A stretch of 64,000 nt of DNA from positions 27,667,830 to 27,731,829 of the forward strand of contig JAKTNV010000003.1 of assembly GCA_022747635.1 (NCBI GenBank), read 5' to 3'. The stretch comes from Hetaerina americana. Lineage: Eukaryota > Arthropoda > Insecta > Odonata > Calopterygidae. The notes below the pieces were generated by a model, which did no database searches, was not told the DNA's origin, and was given only the letters and a program-made list of their open reading frames with translations. Below are positions 1-11,426 of this stretch, piece after piece. Each line of letters opens with the position of its first letter. Position 1 is the first letter of the stretch. Made by a program: the position numbers and the translations under genes.

Positions 1-504
1 TTTATCTTGTTTTGCATAGAGAAAGCTGCAACCTTACCGTCTCTCAAATCGTGTTAAGGATGAAAGTTACGGTGATGTGGATGAACTTTCACCTCTAGGT
101 GATTGACGTGAAACCGATTTTGCTGTGTGCGTAATGAAGTACAGACGGATTGAACACATTTTGGAGCACAATAGAATTCCTAGAAACACTATAGAATTTA
201 AGAGTCTCACGATGAAGATAAAGGGACAAATATTTCGACCACATTAAATACGGAGAAAGAGATACCAGGGCGTTGGAGAATCGGCGTTGAATATAGCATG
301 ATAGAAAGATAAAGTGAATTAGTTTTTGGAATGAGACTTGCGTTACAAATCTGATAAAGTCGAAGGCAAAGTAGTTGATTAGTCACAGACACCAGATTAT
401 GACCCTATAAAATATGTTAATCTCTGACCAAACATGAGTAAGGAACATCCAACATTAGATATTAACGAGCTCATGAGTAAACATAAATTTTGCTGGGCTA
501 TCCA
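1..504. other. Unassigned AT-rich DNA
   Basis: I see no gene, repeat or known motif here. The short open frames have no recognisable domain. Confidence 0.5.
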
Positions 505-1040
505 TAGGCGTTAGATAGGTTAGGCGCTGATAGATATATAAACCCGGATCCCTCGATGTCCGGCCGAGTGCTAGTCAGTTAAGCCACCTTGCACTTCGAA
601 ATTTTAGGGGCTTGAAATGGATAAGATTTTGTGGACAAAAACCCGTACATGCAATGACAATGGTTTTTGTTTATTGTTTATTTACATATACCCTGCAAGC
701 CACCGCTAGCCGGGTGTTTGGCAGGGGGTGCATACACACCAGAATAATTTTACACCACATGACCCTACCGCGGTCGAACAATGTTATTATGATCCCCTAT
801 CGTTCGTGGAAAAAATTACACCTTAAATCTGTTCTACGCAAAGAACTGTAGTACACTGTAGTCGTATCCGTTGCGTTTCAGTCAACGGGGTTAGAGGCAA
901 CGTTTAAACTGTTAACCGTATTTGACAAAATTCGAAGAAAATGCGGGAGATACCTCGGCGGTAACTTTTGAAGGAGTCATTCACTATTGCGTATTACCTT
1001 GCAACGATGTCGAAGTGTAAAAATCATTTTTACCCTTCGA
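505..1040 (-). repeat. Old diverged monomer of the 334-bp tRNA-like repeat family
   Basis: This stretch aligns in order with the unit of the tandem array at 33.6-35.5 kb. It has the T-arm/anticodon-arm half of the tRNA-like module (535-590), the block around 'gaaattttaggggctt', then 'gcgggagatacctcggcggtaac', 'ggagtcattc' and a final 'taaaaatcatt'. It is clearly diverged, lacks one end of the tRNA-like module and is interrupted by about 170 bp of LINE 3' sequence (680-850). It shows that the family existed as single copies before the near-identical array formed. Confidence 0.6.
680..850 (-). repeat. Jockey/CR1-type LINE 3' end, nested
   Basis: Read on the minus strand, this encodes a degraded version of the conserved LINE C-terminal motif FFPRTIREWN (here FFPRTIGDHNN), followed by the tail segment 'tgccaaacaccc...ggtggcttgcaggg'. 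Related tails occur at 10258-10385, 16150-16215 and 29330-29420. The fragment lies inside the tRNA-like monomer at 505-1040, so it inserted later than that repeat. Assignment to the jockey/CR1 group rests on the C-terminal motif only. Confidence 0.55.
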
Positions 1041-2039
1041 AATTTTTGCCTTGGAATGCGGATTAGCGGATGAATCCGTTAAAATTTTCTGTCGCGGCAT
1101 CTCCCGCCGGTTCTTTAAGTTTGTCCGGCGTAATATTATCACACTTAATTACAGCAGCGTTGAAAATAAGACTTTGGACATGGAACATATTTTACAGATC
1201 ACAATGGTTGACGCAGGAATAGGCGATAAAAGTTGACTCATCGAAGATATTTCATGCAGTGAAGTCTTTCCGAATGGCTTTGCAGTACTGACGAGGTGGT
1301 GCTAAAATAGGCGATGGATTGATAATCGCAATCAGCTAGAAACTCTGTAGCCACCACCAGTTACGATAATAATAAAGAGATCGTACGGTACGAAGTGAAT
1401 GGGTGGAACCCAAGAAACATTCTAACGTGTTCGCTCTCTAGACCGCCTAACTCTAATATTGACGTTCTTTGGATTCTCGATGTCCAAATGCCAGCCTTCA
1501 GATTGAAACATGGCAATAGTAAAATTGTTGTGGCAGAGGATCGAAATATACTGTCAATTAGTTTGGAAAATTACTATGCATACAAGAGTAATAGGTACCG
1601 AGAGACATGGGACGTGATTCTTAGTATGTTCGCTAAACAATCGTTCAAACGGCTAATTTAAATACCGACTCCCTTTTTAAATGCCAACTACCGGCTAGAG
1701 TATACTCCGAATTTTGCTGCCTTTTAAGCCCATAAATGATCTAAAATGCCGAATCGAGGGTGAAAACATTCATTTAGTGATATTTGTAGAAATACACAGG
1801 AGACTGACGAGAGTATGCAAGGCAAACTTTTTTAGTGCACTTATTTAACTAGAGGAATTTTAATGGTACTCTTTATAGCGGAACGAAATAGTTGAATTCC
1901 TAATGAAAGCCTTATATTCCAACACGAAGAAATATGCGAGCCTAAATCTAACCCTCGTAGAATCATTTGGCCCAATGCTAGAGAGAGTCAAAGGAGGCGT
2001 ACTGGTGTAGATCCTCTGAAGGGAGCGAATAACGAAATC
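1041..2039. other. Unassigned DNA
   Basis: There is no recognisable gene or repeat. An open frame at 1395-1661 shows no known domain and is of a length expected by chance. Confidence 0.45.
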
Positions 2040-2440
2040 GTTACTGTATTAATAATGCTAGTATGTTCGTAGATCGGAGGATTAAGAGATCTGGGTGTGA
2101 AAAAGAATGGAAAAAGGGAAACGAACGGAGAATTACTGGGCATTGTGGAGGCGGAGGGAGGCTTAGTGGGATAAATCCAAAAGAGACAGGAAAGGTGATT
2201 GCAGAGTACTTTGATTGGTGATGGAATGTTGATACCGGTGATCAAGGGATTTACGTTGAGCAAGCCGGGTGGGGAGAGAAAAAGGAAAGGTATGTTGGAT
2301 GTATTTAATGGAGGTAGGATGAATGTGGCTTTGAAGACATTTATAATAGTGTGGGGTATCAGGTTGCGTCTTGTTAGGTGAGGCTTAGAAATTTAGCCGT
2401 GATCAGTCTCATTCCTAAACCTACATAAAACGGTAAACTC
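2040..2440 (+). pseudogene. RTE-type retrotransposon 3' relic
   Basis: In shifting frames this stretch matches the C-terminal end of the RTE polyprotein found intact at 39.4-41.1 kb. The region corresponding to EDRRRLEAFEMWVWRRMEK lies near 2070-2110, NEEVLGMVGEERGLLG near 2125-2170, and the GMLKTVIEG...GRNRIGMLD region near 2220-2305. It ends with a decayed form of the family's 3' hairpin near 2421-2435. Several stops and frameshifts make it a dead, 5'-truncated copy, and it is one of the oldest RTE copies in the window. Confidence 0.65.
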
Positions 2441-2477
2441 CCAAACGAATGAATTCAGATAAGATTAGGCAGATAAA

Positions 2478-2716
2478 ATCTCTTGCATAAATTAGAATGA
2501 ATAACGAATGTAACGTGCCTTTAGACCCTACATGTATGTATAAAAGAGCTCAAAATCAGCTTGCTACCTTTATGTATTTCAGCGGGGTGGACAAAAACGT
2601 CATTGAAGCAGGTCTATTGACAGATGATGTAGAAAATATAATAATAGCCCAATCCTCCCTCGGTAAGGAAGGTAATGACAGTTATAACAAATATAATAAC
2701 TATGAACGACCGCGTT
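2478..2716 (+). repeat. Dispersed repeat, partner of 56140-56430
   Basis: This segment matches the reverse complement of 56140-56430 over more than 200 bp, with shared blocks such as 'cagcggggtggac', 'gaagcaggtct' and 'aacgtgcct'. The 56-kb copy also carries a degraded FFPR-type LINE C-terminus, so both probably belong to the 3' part of a jockey/CR1-like LINE. The open frame at 2497-2718 lies wholly within the repeat and shows no domain I recognise. Confidence 0.6.
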
Positions 2717-4589
2717 AGGGGGGTAAGTACTTCTAATTTTTCATTCTAAGAAGCCTAGTACTCTGTCATTATTTCAGCCTACCTCATATTATTATCCTTT
2801 TTGTTAGCTCGTCAGCAAGCGTAGAGAAGTATTTCGCACCTCCATAACGTAGGGCATGTACCTGTTATTATCATGTTCCACATTATTTGAATCATTTTAC
2901 ATATTATTGTGACTAAACATTTAGAGAAGATCCCAATTTTAGATGTTACACATCTGATGTTGAATTACTCTTTGCCACACACCACAGCGGAGGCTTTCAG
3001 AATGCTGTGTTAATGTCTCGTATAGTATTTTATTTTTGACCATTTGTCGTAACTGCCATTTTTTCGCGAATCGGCCCTGTCACAATTGGTTTGTAGGATC
3101 GGAAATTATTTTTGTGAGTGTCGGAAATGGAGTAGGATCATTACTTAGATATTCTTTAAATATTTCAAGTGGCTAATTTTATTTTTCAGTAAATATTTTA
3201 GAACTATGCCCTATAATAAAGCAAACTTCAAAGTCAAAAAAACTTCTAAAATTTTCTTTGTTTACTTTCGATCCAATGCTGCCCCAGGTGTGCCCGGACC
3301 TGCGTAGGATATCGAATCACCACTTGCAGTTAGAAAATCCATTATATGTAAAGCATATTAGCGTATTCATCATAGATAACGTTTTTCTGTGTTTGAGGGG
3401 TTTTCACAATTTTCTAAATGGAAAAAATATGTGGGGGGAAAAGTATAAATATTTCAAATAGTTGAACGTGAAACTCACTACTTCACCAAGCTCCTGGAAG
3501 TGACCGCTTTCTTAACTGATAAAAGATGTACTCTCATCTTTCGGAGGTTATTTCATAAAGATATACTGACCGCCATTCCCGTAAATCCTTTAAAATTTTG
3601 GTAAAATTCTAAATCTGATCGCTATTGGTCATTTTTCGCCTTCATTTTTAATTATTTATTTGGTTTCAAAAGAAATAAGGTAGCTTCTGAAGGGAAAAAT
3701 GTCTACTATTTGTAGAAATGCACCTCGGCTATGGGGTACAAATAAATGTAGAATCTTTTAATATTAGATATTTCTGACTTATTTTTCTTTATTTGCAATA
3801 ATTATGACTAGTTTGACATTTCATAGGGATCTAAAATAAGAATTGGCTTAGTATCTTGACTTTGCTATCTAACAAAATGTACGTAAAGCTGGATTCATGA
3901 ACTATTTTGACGGATATCGCTTGAAAAAAGCAATATAGATTTAGCTCAAGGTTTAGAAACAAAATTCCTTGGTTAATACTCTGCGCAGTGTTCATTTCAC
4001 AATGTCGTAGCCGTATGAAAAGAGGTAATTTAGTATTGCTTTCAATTTTTTTCCTAGTTTTGAAGTGTATTCGACCTTGGATTTCACAACTTATGTTGTT
4101 CAAAGTAGACTCCTTAATCCTTGACTCCTTACTTCTATGCTGTATGATGAAATATAGTATAGGTATGAAGTGAGCATTAAATTTATTTTCTTTATTCTTG
4201 CAGGTATGTGTCCCGAAATGCTGTCGTATTTGAGACCTTGGGAACTGTGACGTTGCAGTACAATGACCGAGGTGCATTTATTCTTGCGTAACTGATAGTT
4301 ACGAATGCATCTGTGGGTAAATACCATTGGATTAAGGTATATAGTTTATTTAGATTAAGTATATTAGTTTAAAAACATTTTTAAACTTATATTATGTGTA
4401 CTGGATTAGGTTTAAATAGACACCTTGCCGACGGTCAATCTCCATTTTTTAAATGGGAATTTAGTTCGAATGGCAGTAATAAACATGAACAACAAGGAAA
4501 ATTATTCACCGTAATATACACCTGCAAATGCTTGCGCCGAAAGAAGTTTCGGAGAAACTAATTGATGGGATTAAGTTTAATCGGAAACA
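2717..4589. other. Unassigned AT-rich DNA
   Basis: I see no domain-bearing reading frame and no clear repeat. The 148-codon minus-strand frame at 3831-4277 has a composition unlike a folded protein family and matches nothing I know. Confidence 0.45.
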
Positions 4590-4591
4590 TA

Positions 4592-5901
4592 CGAGGTCTG
4601 TTCAAAAAGTATCGCGACTTTTTTGTTTTTTCAAGTTATTTTTTTATTCATAAATATTTACTTTGTACCCTTCAAAGTAATCCCCATTGGATGTTATGCA
4701 ATTGTTCCAACGTTTTTTCCAATCCTGGAAGCACTTCAAAACATTTTTAGTGATCTTGTTCAGCTCCTCCTTCGACGCAGTCTGTCTTTATCTGGTCAAT
4801 CGTAGCGTAGCGTCGTCCTTTCTTGAGCCCCCTCAGTTTCGGGAACAAGAAAAAGTCACTGGTGGCCAGATCAGGGGAATACGGTGCCTGCGGCATAGGC
4901 GTGTTGTTTTTGGCCAAAAATTCGCGCCCAAGTAACGATGTGTGAGCAGGGGCGTTATCATGGTGCAAAAGCCAATTTTTGTTCTTCCACAAATCCGGGC
5001 ATTTGTGGCGGATTGCTTCAAGGAAATTGCGTATAGCTTGCAGGTAATATTCCCTATTTACCGTTCTACCCTGTGGCAAGAACTCATGATGCGCCAAGCC
5101 CCTGCAATCGAAGAGAACTAAGCAAAACTTTCACATTCGACCGAACTCGGCGCGCTTTTTTCGGTCTTGGCTCGGCTCGTGCTGCAGCTTCCATTGGGAT
5201 GATTGAGTTTTAGTTTCCACGTCGTAATCCTAAATCCATGATTTGTCACCAGGTATGGCCCTCTGGAGCAAATTTGGGTCGTCGCGGACAGAGTCCAACG
5301 CCTCATTAGCAATGTTAATGCGTCGCTGTTTTTAGTCGAAATTGAGCAATTTTGGTACGAATTTCGCGGCGACTCGTGTCTGTCCAAAACTGGTAAAAAT
5401 CGAATGGCATAAGCCAATCGATGTTTAGGTCCTCAGCAACTTCTCTAACGGTAATTCGACGATTGCCCAATACTATTTTCCTCACTTCATCAATGTTTTC
5501 GTCTTACTGTGCTCGGTCGTCCGGCCCGCTCTTCGTCGTTCACATCTTCTCGGCTCTCTGAGAATATTTTGTACCACCGATAAACGTTGCTTCGGTCCAA
5601 GGTAGCTTCTCCATATGCCAAAGTCAACATTCGGAATGCGTCCGCGCACTTAATTTCATTTTTCACTCAAAATTTGATACTGATCCTCTGATCCATATTT
5701 TGGAACAGGCAAAAATCGAAGAGGAGCCAAAACTCGTCCAAACAAAACAGCTGTCAACAATTAACTGATCATTCAAAGTGGTCGACCTTTTTGGCATAAG
5801 TTAGAGACATAAGTACCAACATAACGCCACAAAAAATCGAAAATCAAAAATACGTAACCTGCGAAATATCAAAATTCGCAATACTTTTTGAAAAGTCCTC
5901 G
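4592..5901 (-). mobile_element. Mariner transposon, degraded, with TIRs and TA target duplication
   Basis: The 1310-bp element has imperfect 28-bp terminal inverted repeats. The left end begins CGAGGTCTGTTCAAAAAGTA and the right end, read inward, begins CGAGGACTTTTCAAAAAGTA, with about 24 of 28 positions identical. TA dinucleotides flank it at 4590-4591 and 5902-5903, as expected for the mariner TA target duplication. The transposase inside is broken. Length, TIR position and transposase motifs agree with the mariner family. Confidence 0.93.
4747..5696 (-). pseudogene. Mariner transposase, frameshifted pseudogene
   Basis: The gene would have encoded the DDD transposase that cuts and rejoins element ends in the nucleus. 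Read on the minus strand, the probable original start (MDQRIS-like) is at 5696. The N-terminal helix-turn-helix region follows in several frames (YRWYKIFSES, GRPSTV and ITVREVAEDLN-like stretches). The best-preserved block is 4747-5097, with HHEFLPQG, HHDNAPAHTS and YSPDLATSDFF. The spacing from the second D (in HHDN) to the third (in SDFF) is 33 residues rather than the usual 34, suggesting an in-frame loss of one codon. Multiple frameshifts and stops rule out activity. Confidence 0.9.
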
Positions 5902-5903
5902 TA

Positions 5904-6708
5904 CCTTAAAGTAAAAAAATTGAAGTTAATTTCCATCTATTTGGAATCGGATAAGACAGAATCGATGAATTTGAGTAGTCCTTATAAGTATTTTAATCCG
6001 ACCTGTAGCCAATATTTGGTTGCATTCCTTGAGATTCTTTTCTAGTCTAGATGACTGACTATATGGCGTCATATTGTAGAGTTTATAATCAGCTTAGAAT
6101 AATACTCAAAATAAAGGTTAAACGTTACAGCAAATAAATTTTACATAGTTTTGGCGTTTTAGACAAAAAAAACAACTTTAGCGATGTTCGTGACTTCATT
6201 TGAGTTTTGTGCATTGGATCTGAAAATGTTTTTGGTATATTTTGGCGTTCCTTCTCGAGCCAAGAATTAACTGCATGACCTATTTTTCTCCCGCTACGTG
6301 CCTACAAGAAAAAACGTAGCTCACTTCCGTATCGATTTGGTATCTCTGCTGCGGATCCGTGGTAATTACCTTTCGTGTGTGGGCACTAAAGAGAGGATAA
6401 GCACTTCTATTTCCGTCGCTGTGACTGCTCGAAAATAAAATATTAAAATCTCCACTTGGAACGAAATATGACGCAAATGAGGGCAGTGGATTATCCCCAG
6501 AGCATTACCGGTTCTCAAAGACCAGAACTTGAGTTGAGTACCTAAAAATTGAGTAATCCGTCATATTTTAATTTGTTTCGTTTGAAAACCGGGATTATCG
6601 TGAAAAAATAGCTCAGCTTGAAAACTATTCATTTGCGGAGATGTATACTTTTTTTACCAAGGAAATGTACTTGTTCCACCAATTTAGTACTGCGTTATTA
6701 TGTACATA
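5904..6708. other. Unassigned DNA
   Basis: No gene or repeat was recognised between the mariner element and the TA microsatellite block. Confidence 0.5.
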
Positions 6709-6785
<77 letters not shown>

Positions 6786-6815
6786 TTATTTATTTATTTA
6801 TATATATATTTATAT
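6709..6815. repeat. TA microsatellite with TTTA interruptions
   Basis: A long uninterrupted TA run is followed by TATTTATTTATT-type variants. It borders the inverted-repeat element that starts at 6816. Confidence 0.95.
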
Positions 6816-6972
6816 AATGGGACGGCACAATAGAACGCAAATAGAATAGCAACATTTGAAAGGACACTCACGCGGTAAATTATTCGAGCTTTGGGCCCTC
6901 TCAGGGGCCTTCTTCAAGTGAGACTCTTTTAAATGGTGCTATTCTATTTGTGTTCTATTTTGCCATCCCATT
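6816..6972. repeat. Inverted-repeat element with ribozyme-like core, inside TA microsatellite
   Basis: Two 38-bp arms (6816-6853 and 6935-6972) are inverted repeats with about 34 matching positions. On the minus strand the 81-bp centre contains TGAAGAA followed by the stem GGCCC/GGGCC (loop CTGAGA), then CAAAGCTCG. An outer CTCAC/GTGAG pairing encloses these. The pattern 'CTGAnGA - short hairpin - GAAA' is the layout of hammerhead-type motifs reported in Penelope-like retroelements, but the CUGA and GAAA core bases are imperfect here. The element is bordered on both sides by TA repeats. Confidence 0.55.
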
Positions 6973-7410
<438 letters not shown>

Positions 7411-7419
7411 TGTCTGTAT

Positions 7420-8013
7420 AAGGAAAACTGACAGCAGCAGGACAGAATACGCAGGAAAAGAAGACCAAATTAGTTAAAAGAGGAACTTGGAATGTTAGGA
7501 AAATGTCGAGGACAGGAAAGTTAGAGAATATTTAGCGAGAGGTGGAAAGGGGAAATATAGACAATTTAGGTCCATACGAGGTAAGATGTACGGATAGCGG
7601 GGATTACTGGAGTGATACTTATAGAATAATATGTATACAGCGGCGTGGACGATAGCCTTAGAGGGGTTCCCATAATATTGAAATAAGAGGTAGGAAGAAG
7701 CGTAGTCAGCATAGAACAAGCAATGGATGGAATATTACTGGTAGAGATAAAAGCAGAACCGACGAACTTGGTCATTGCTCAGGTATACATGCCACCGAGC
7801 AATCATGAGCAGGGAGAAGTCGATAGGGTATACGATCAGTTGAAGGACATAATCGCGTGTGTTTTTGAAGTGAAACATTTGAATGTTTTTGGGGATTGGA
7901 ATGCGACGGCAGGCGAAGGAAGAGATGTTGACGCTTTGGGGGACTACGGTTGAGGTACGAGGAATGATCGTGGGGAGAAAGCAGTTGAGTTCTCAAGGAG
8001 ACGGGTTAGACTT
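7420..8013 (+). pseudogene. RTE endonuclease-domain relic
   Basis: This matches the N-terminal apurinic-like endonuclease domain of the RTE copy at 37962-38948. Recognisable parts are the GTWNVR region (about 7485), the DILGLCEVRW region (about 7560), LVEIKAEPTNLVI.QVYMPPSNH (7740-7810) and GDWNAT.GEGRD (about 7895-7925). Alignment stops near the 'CRRQGLVI' region (about 8013), so it is truncated at both sides and ends before the catalytic SDH motif. It directly follows a TA tract on its 5' side. Several stops and frameshifts make it nonfunctional. Confidence 0.85.
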
Positions 8014-9929
8014 CACCCACACTTCGTTCATTGTAATCGAATGCCTACACCAAATAAAACCCCGAAGAAATTGTTTTAATTATAATTTAGATAGAGAATT
8101 GTTTAGTGCGGTGAAATTGATCCAGTGGAATTGCTAAATTATGTTGCATATGAATTTCAAAGATACTGAAGACAATAGTCATCGTTAACTTGAATAGTAT
8201 AATGAAATTGGTCTTGTGTTCTATTTCTAAGGACGCAGATTTTAACGATGAATTCTTTAAAGAGTGTAAAATGATTTTTTCCTTTTCGAAGAAGGATTCT
8301 TTTTAATCCCTCTCCTTTGCATCTCGGTTGATATATTTACTGAGAGTGATTTTCCATTACATGCTATTTTCAATAAATTTTAGGAAGAAAAGTGTTTAAC
8401 TGTTTTGGTCTTGGTATTTTTCACCACTCTAAAACATTCTAGTTGATATGTGCTCATCGTCATTTTATTTCACAGCACTCTGCGTTTATTATTTATTATT
8501 ACGGATAATTGGAACACAGGGCACAAAATTCCAATCGAAAAATTATAAGATAAAAGAACGTCGTTCGTTAATTTTGAATTGATAAAGTGATAACCCATAT
8601 GATAGGTATGTCGAAGAATTATTGCTTACATGCAACCCGATGACATTTTCTCGTGTCAATATCGCGTCAGAGAATTTAATATAATAATTTGGACTTGGAG
8701 AACAAAAGAGTTGACCACACATATGTAGAATAGGAGAGCACTCATATGGATTCTACAGGGAAAATATGATCACGCTTTTGCACCAGGCGCCAATAATTCG
8801 GGATTGCACTATGGGAAATCAAATTACTCATAAATATTCCCATCTTCTTTTTGGTGAAGCACTATTAGTGAGTAAGTCGGCTGTGAGTATGTAGGCGTAT
8901 AATGCGTCGAATAATGAAGTTACTTAGTGCTTGGCGTATATCAAGGAATTCCATTCAGGAAGACTACAACGCCCAAGACAAATGAAGACTCGCAGTTCTT
9001 CGGGTCAGGAACAACCTGCAGGTTATCAGGGAACTGGGATCCTAATTGTACCCGTAATTTCTCCTACGAATGAACTTTAATATTGGGTTAATGCAGTGAG
9101 AACCCATATTAAGTGCATTAATTACACAAGTATTTACTATTTATATATTTGTGTATTACGCTAGTATTTACTATTTATGCATTCATATATTTCCTTGGTA
9201 AATTTCTGAAAGCAATGGGGAGACGTTCGTTTTCGTGGCCTTAATATGGACTCTTCTCTCTTATAGCACTTTGCATACAACTTAAATTGGGGATATTTAT
9301 AGTTATTGTTCTTTTAGGTTGCCCTTTTATCTTAAAGTTTTTTCATAAGACCTTCCTGACCTCATAAAGTAGGAGAGCAAATTTCAGTGCAAAAGTTGAA
9401 ATAACGCGGGAAAAGAGAGAAAATAGTGCTCGTGTGAAGGTGCGAAATGCATTAGATCTACTGATAATACTGGAGACACCCATTAAGACCAAGAATTGGA
9501 ACCGATGTTCGACTACACAATGGAGAATAATGTTTCGTAATAATAACTTTCGACACCAATCCTCCCTGGGTATATCATCACACAACGGAGAGTCAGTTGT
9601 AAAATGGGGTGGTGCGTTTCTTATATAAGGGTCTAATAATAAATAATACGTTGCCTCAAGGATCGAACCTAATCCAAGCTAATTGTTTATTGAGGTGTTT
9701 ATAAACTTTCCTTTGGAAATAATGACCAGAAGTGCAAGAAATATGTAACGATACCATGTAAATCGTAAGGAGAAAAAGTCACTGGGCAAACAAGAGTCTT
9801 TTGACAAATGAAGAGCTAAGTGCCAAGGATGGGCAAATAAAAGCGCTTAAATTACAGTCAAATTGGTGGAACTTATTTCCAATACGACTTTCCTAATACT
9901 GGCTTCATGATTTTAATTGTTATTTGTGT
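8014..9929. other. Unassigned DNA
   Basis: No gene recognised. A short direct duplication of 'gtatttactatttat' lies at about 9130-9180. Nothing else stands out. Confidence 0.45.
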
Positions 9930-10230
9930 AGGTACGTTACAGGGGTCCAGGGGTAGAGCGTATGGAACTGAACTGACCGGAGGGCCCGGGTTCGATTCCT
10001 CAGCAAGCCTCTCTGGGCACCTGCAGATCCACCCAAACTGTGTGGTTTTTTTGGTACCAGAACTTCCTGGGAAACCATAATCGGCATAATGAAAGGAACT
10101 GGCCCCCCTACCCTGATGTGTGAATTTCACACGCTGTCGGGCTTAGTACTGGGTGAACTCTACCATCAACTACCAAACCGACCTTCGTGTTGATTACTGT
10201 CTTTATGGTTGTCAGTGGATGTGACGATTA
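9930..10230 (+). repeat. tRNA-related SINE, copy 1
   Basis: The 5' part holds a Pol III-type A-box-like segment ('ggtccaggggtagagc') and a B box ('gggttcgattcc'). The body ('acttcctgggaaaccataat') and tail ('ggcttagtactgggtgaactct', then 'ttgattactgt') are shared with copies at 15475-15745 and 41438-41640. A tRNA-like head joined to an unrelated body is the standard SINE design. Such elements are mobilised by a partner LINE, and which LINE serves this family is not evident. Confidence 0.8.
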
Positions 10231-10257
10231 AACAGACATAATCTACTTCTACACAAT

Positions 10258-10385
10258 AGCCCGCAAGCCGCCGCAAATGTGTGCTGCGGGGGGTGTTAGG
10301 GCACCAGCCATGCATGCTGAATTTTTAGTTCGTACGCACAATTGGAGCATTTTAGCTCATTTGCAGAAGCTCTTGTGCGCATTCA
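10258..10385 (-). repeat. LINE 3' tail fragment
   Basis: The minus strand reads 'gcatggctggtgccctaaca' followed by 'ccgcagcacacatttgcggcgg'. This is the same tail seen after the reverse-transcriptase relic at 28705-29420, so it is a 3'-only fragment of that jockey/CR1-like LINE family. Confidence 0.5.
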
Positions 10386-11353
10386 TGCCTGTATACATCA
10401 TGAAATAATTTTTGACGCAATTATAAAATTCTAGCATTCAAGTTAATTTTTTCGTGCTTCTGGGTTCGATTTTGCTACGATATGGGTGGAAATTGTGCGA
10501 GAGAAGAACATGTACTTTAATTGGTGTATGTCAATGCGCGTCTCTTACTTTATCCAGGTGATCGAATATACCTATATAATTTGGTCCCGTAATAATTCTC
10601 TCAGTGTCGCAAGAAAACTCAGGTGTTCAGTGCCTTTCTATAAGTCTGTCTTTCCTCTTCCCTTCGTTAATCAAGGAGCTCCAGACATAATTCCTACAGG
10701 ATGCCCATCACGCTTACTCTCTTCTCGCAGAAATTCTTAACAACCCTAGCGGATTCTCTCTAAACCTTATCCACTCCCTCAATTAATATTTTATTCCAAT
10801 GGATCCTAGATATTTTCTGCGTATTGTAATTGTAGCCCATATTAAATGAAGTAATACGTCTGTTAGTTTTTCTTCACATTTTCCTGACAGTCTGTTCAAT
10901 GAAACCTATACATAAGCATTACTGGAATAGGCTGCGGGGAATCAAAACAGACAAGGAATCCTTCGAGGTAAATCCATGACCGTCATCCATAATGGCGCAA
11001 ATGACCTCAATTGTCGGTCGCCTTCCCTGATAACTACTACTTCAGGCCGTATGAGAGTCAGATTAGAAGTAAGACTGATGCTGAATGTGCTTCTATCCTT
11101 ATATTTCTTCTCCTATTTGCCGCCCATTGACGTGAATGGGCAGTGCCGCTGTCATTATAGGAATGCAATCTAGCCAATCGCTAACGTGCACTCCTTGGCG
11201 TCCATACGCAAATATGATTTTCCGACTTCGAACGGTTCATATCCATTATATGAAAACATTTTTTCAGTAAAATAATTTACCCAGTCCATAAGATATTTTA
11301 TTATTGGCAGTAGTCATTCAGATTCGGAATATCTTCTCACGAATTTTTCATTT
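10386..11353. other. Unassigned DNA
   Basis: No gene or repeat recognised. Confidence 0.45.
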
Positions 11354-11426
11354 TACGACCGGGTTTCGATGTATTACATCAGCAGGTAGACGTGATGATG
11401 ATTTAATACATCGAAACCCGGTCGTA
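11354..11426. repeat. Perfect 23-bp inverted repeat with Penelope-like terminal motif
   Basis: Arms at 11354-11376 and 11404-11426 are perfectly inverted (tacgaccgggtttcgatg...), separated by 27 nt. Each arm reads outward as CATCGAAACCCGGTCG. The inner part contains TGATGATG on the plus strand and CTGATG on the minus strand, next to the CATCGAAAC block. That is the same layout as the inverted repeats at 6816-6972 and 61934-62102. It is probably a remnant of a Penelope-like element end, but no protein-coding part remains. Confidence 0.55.
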
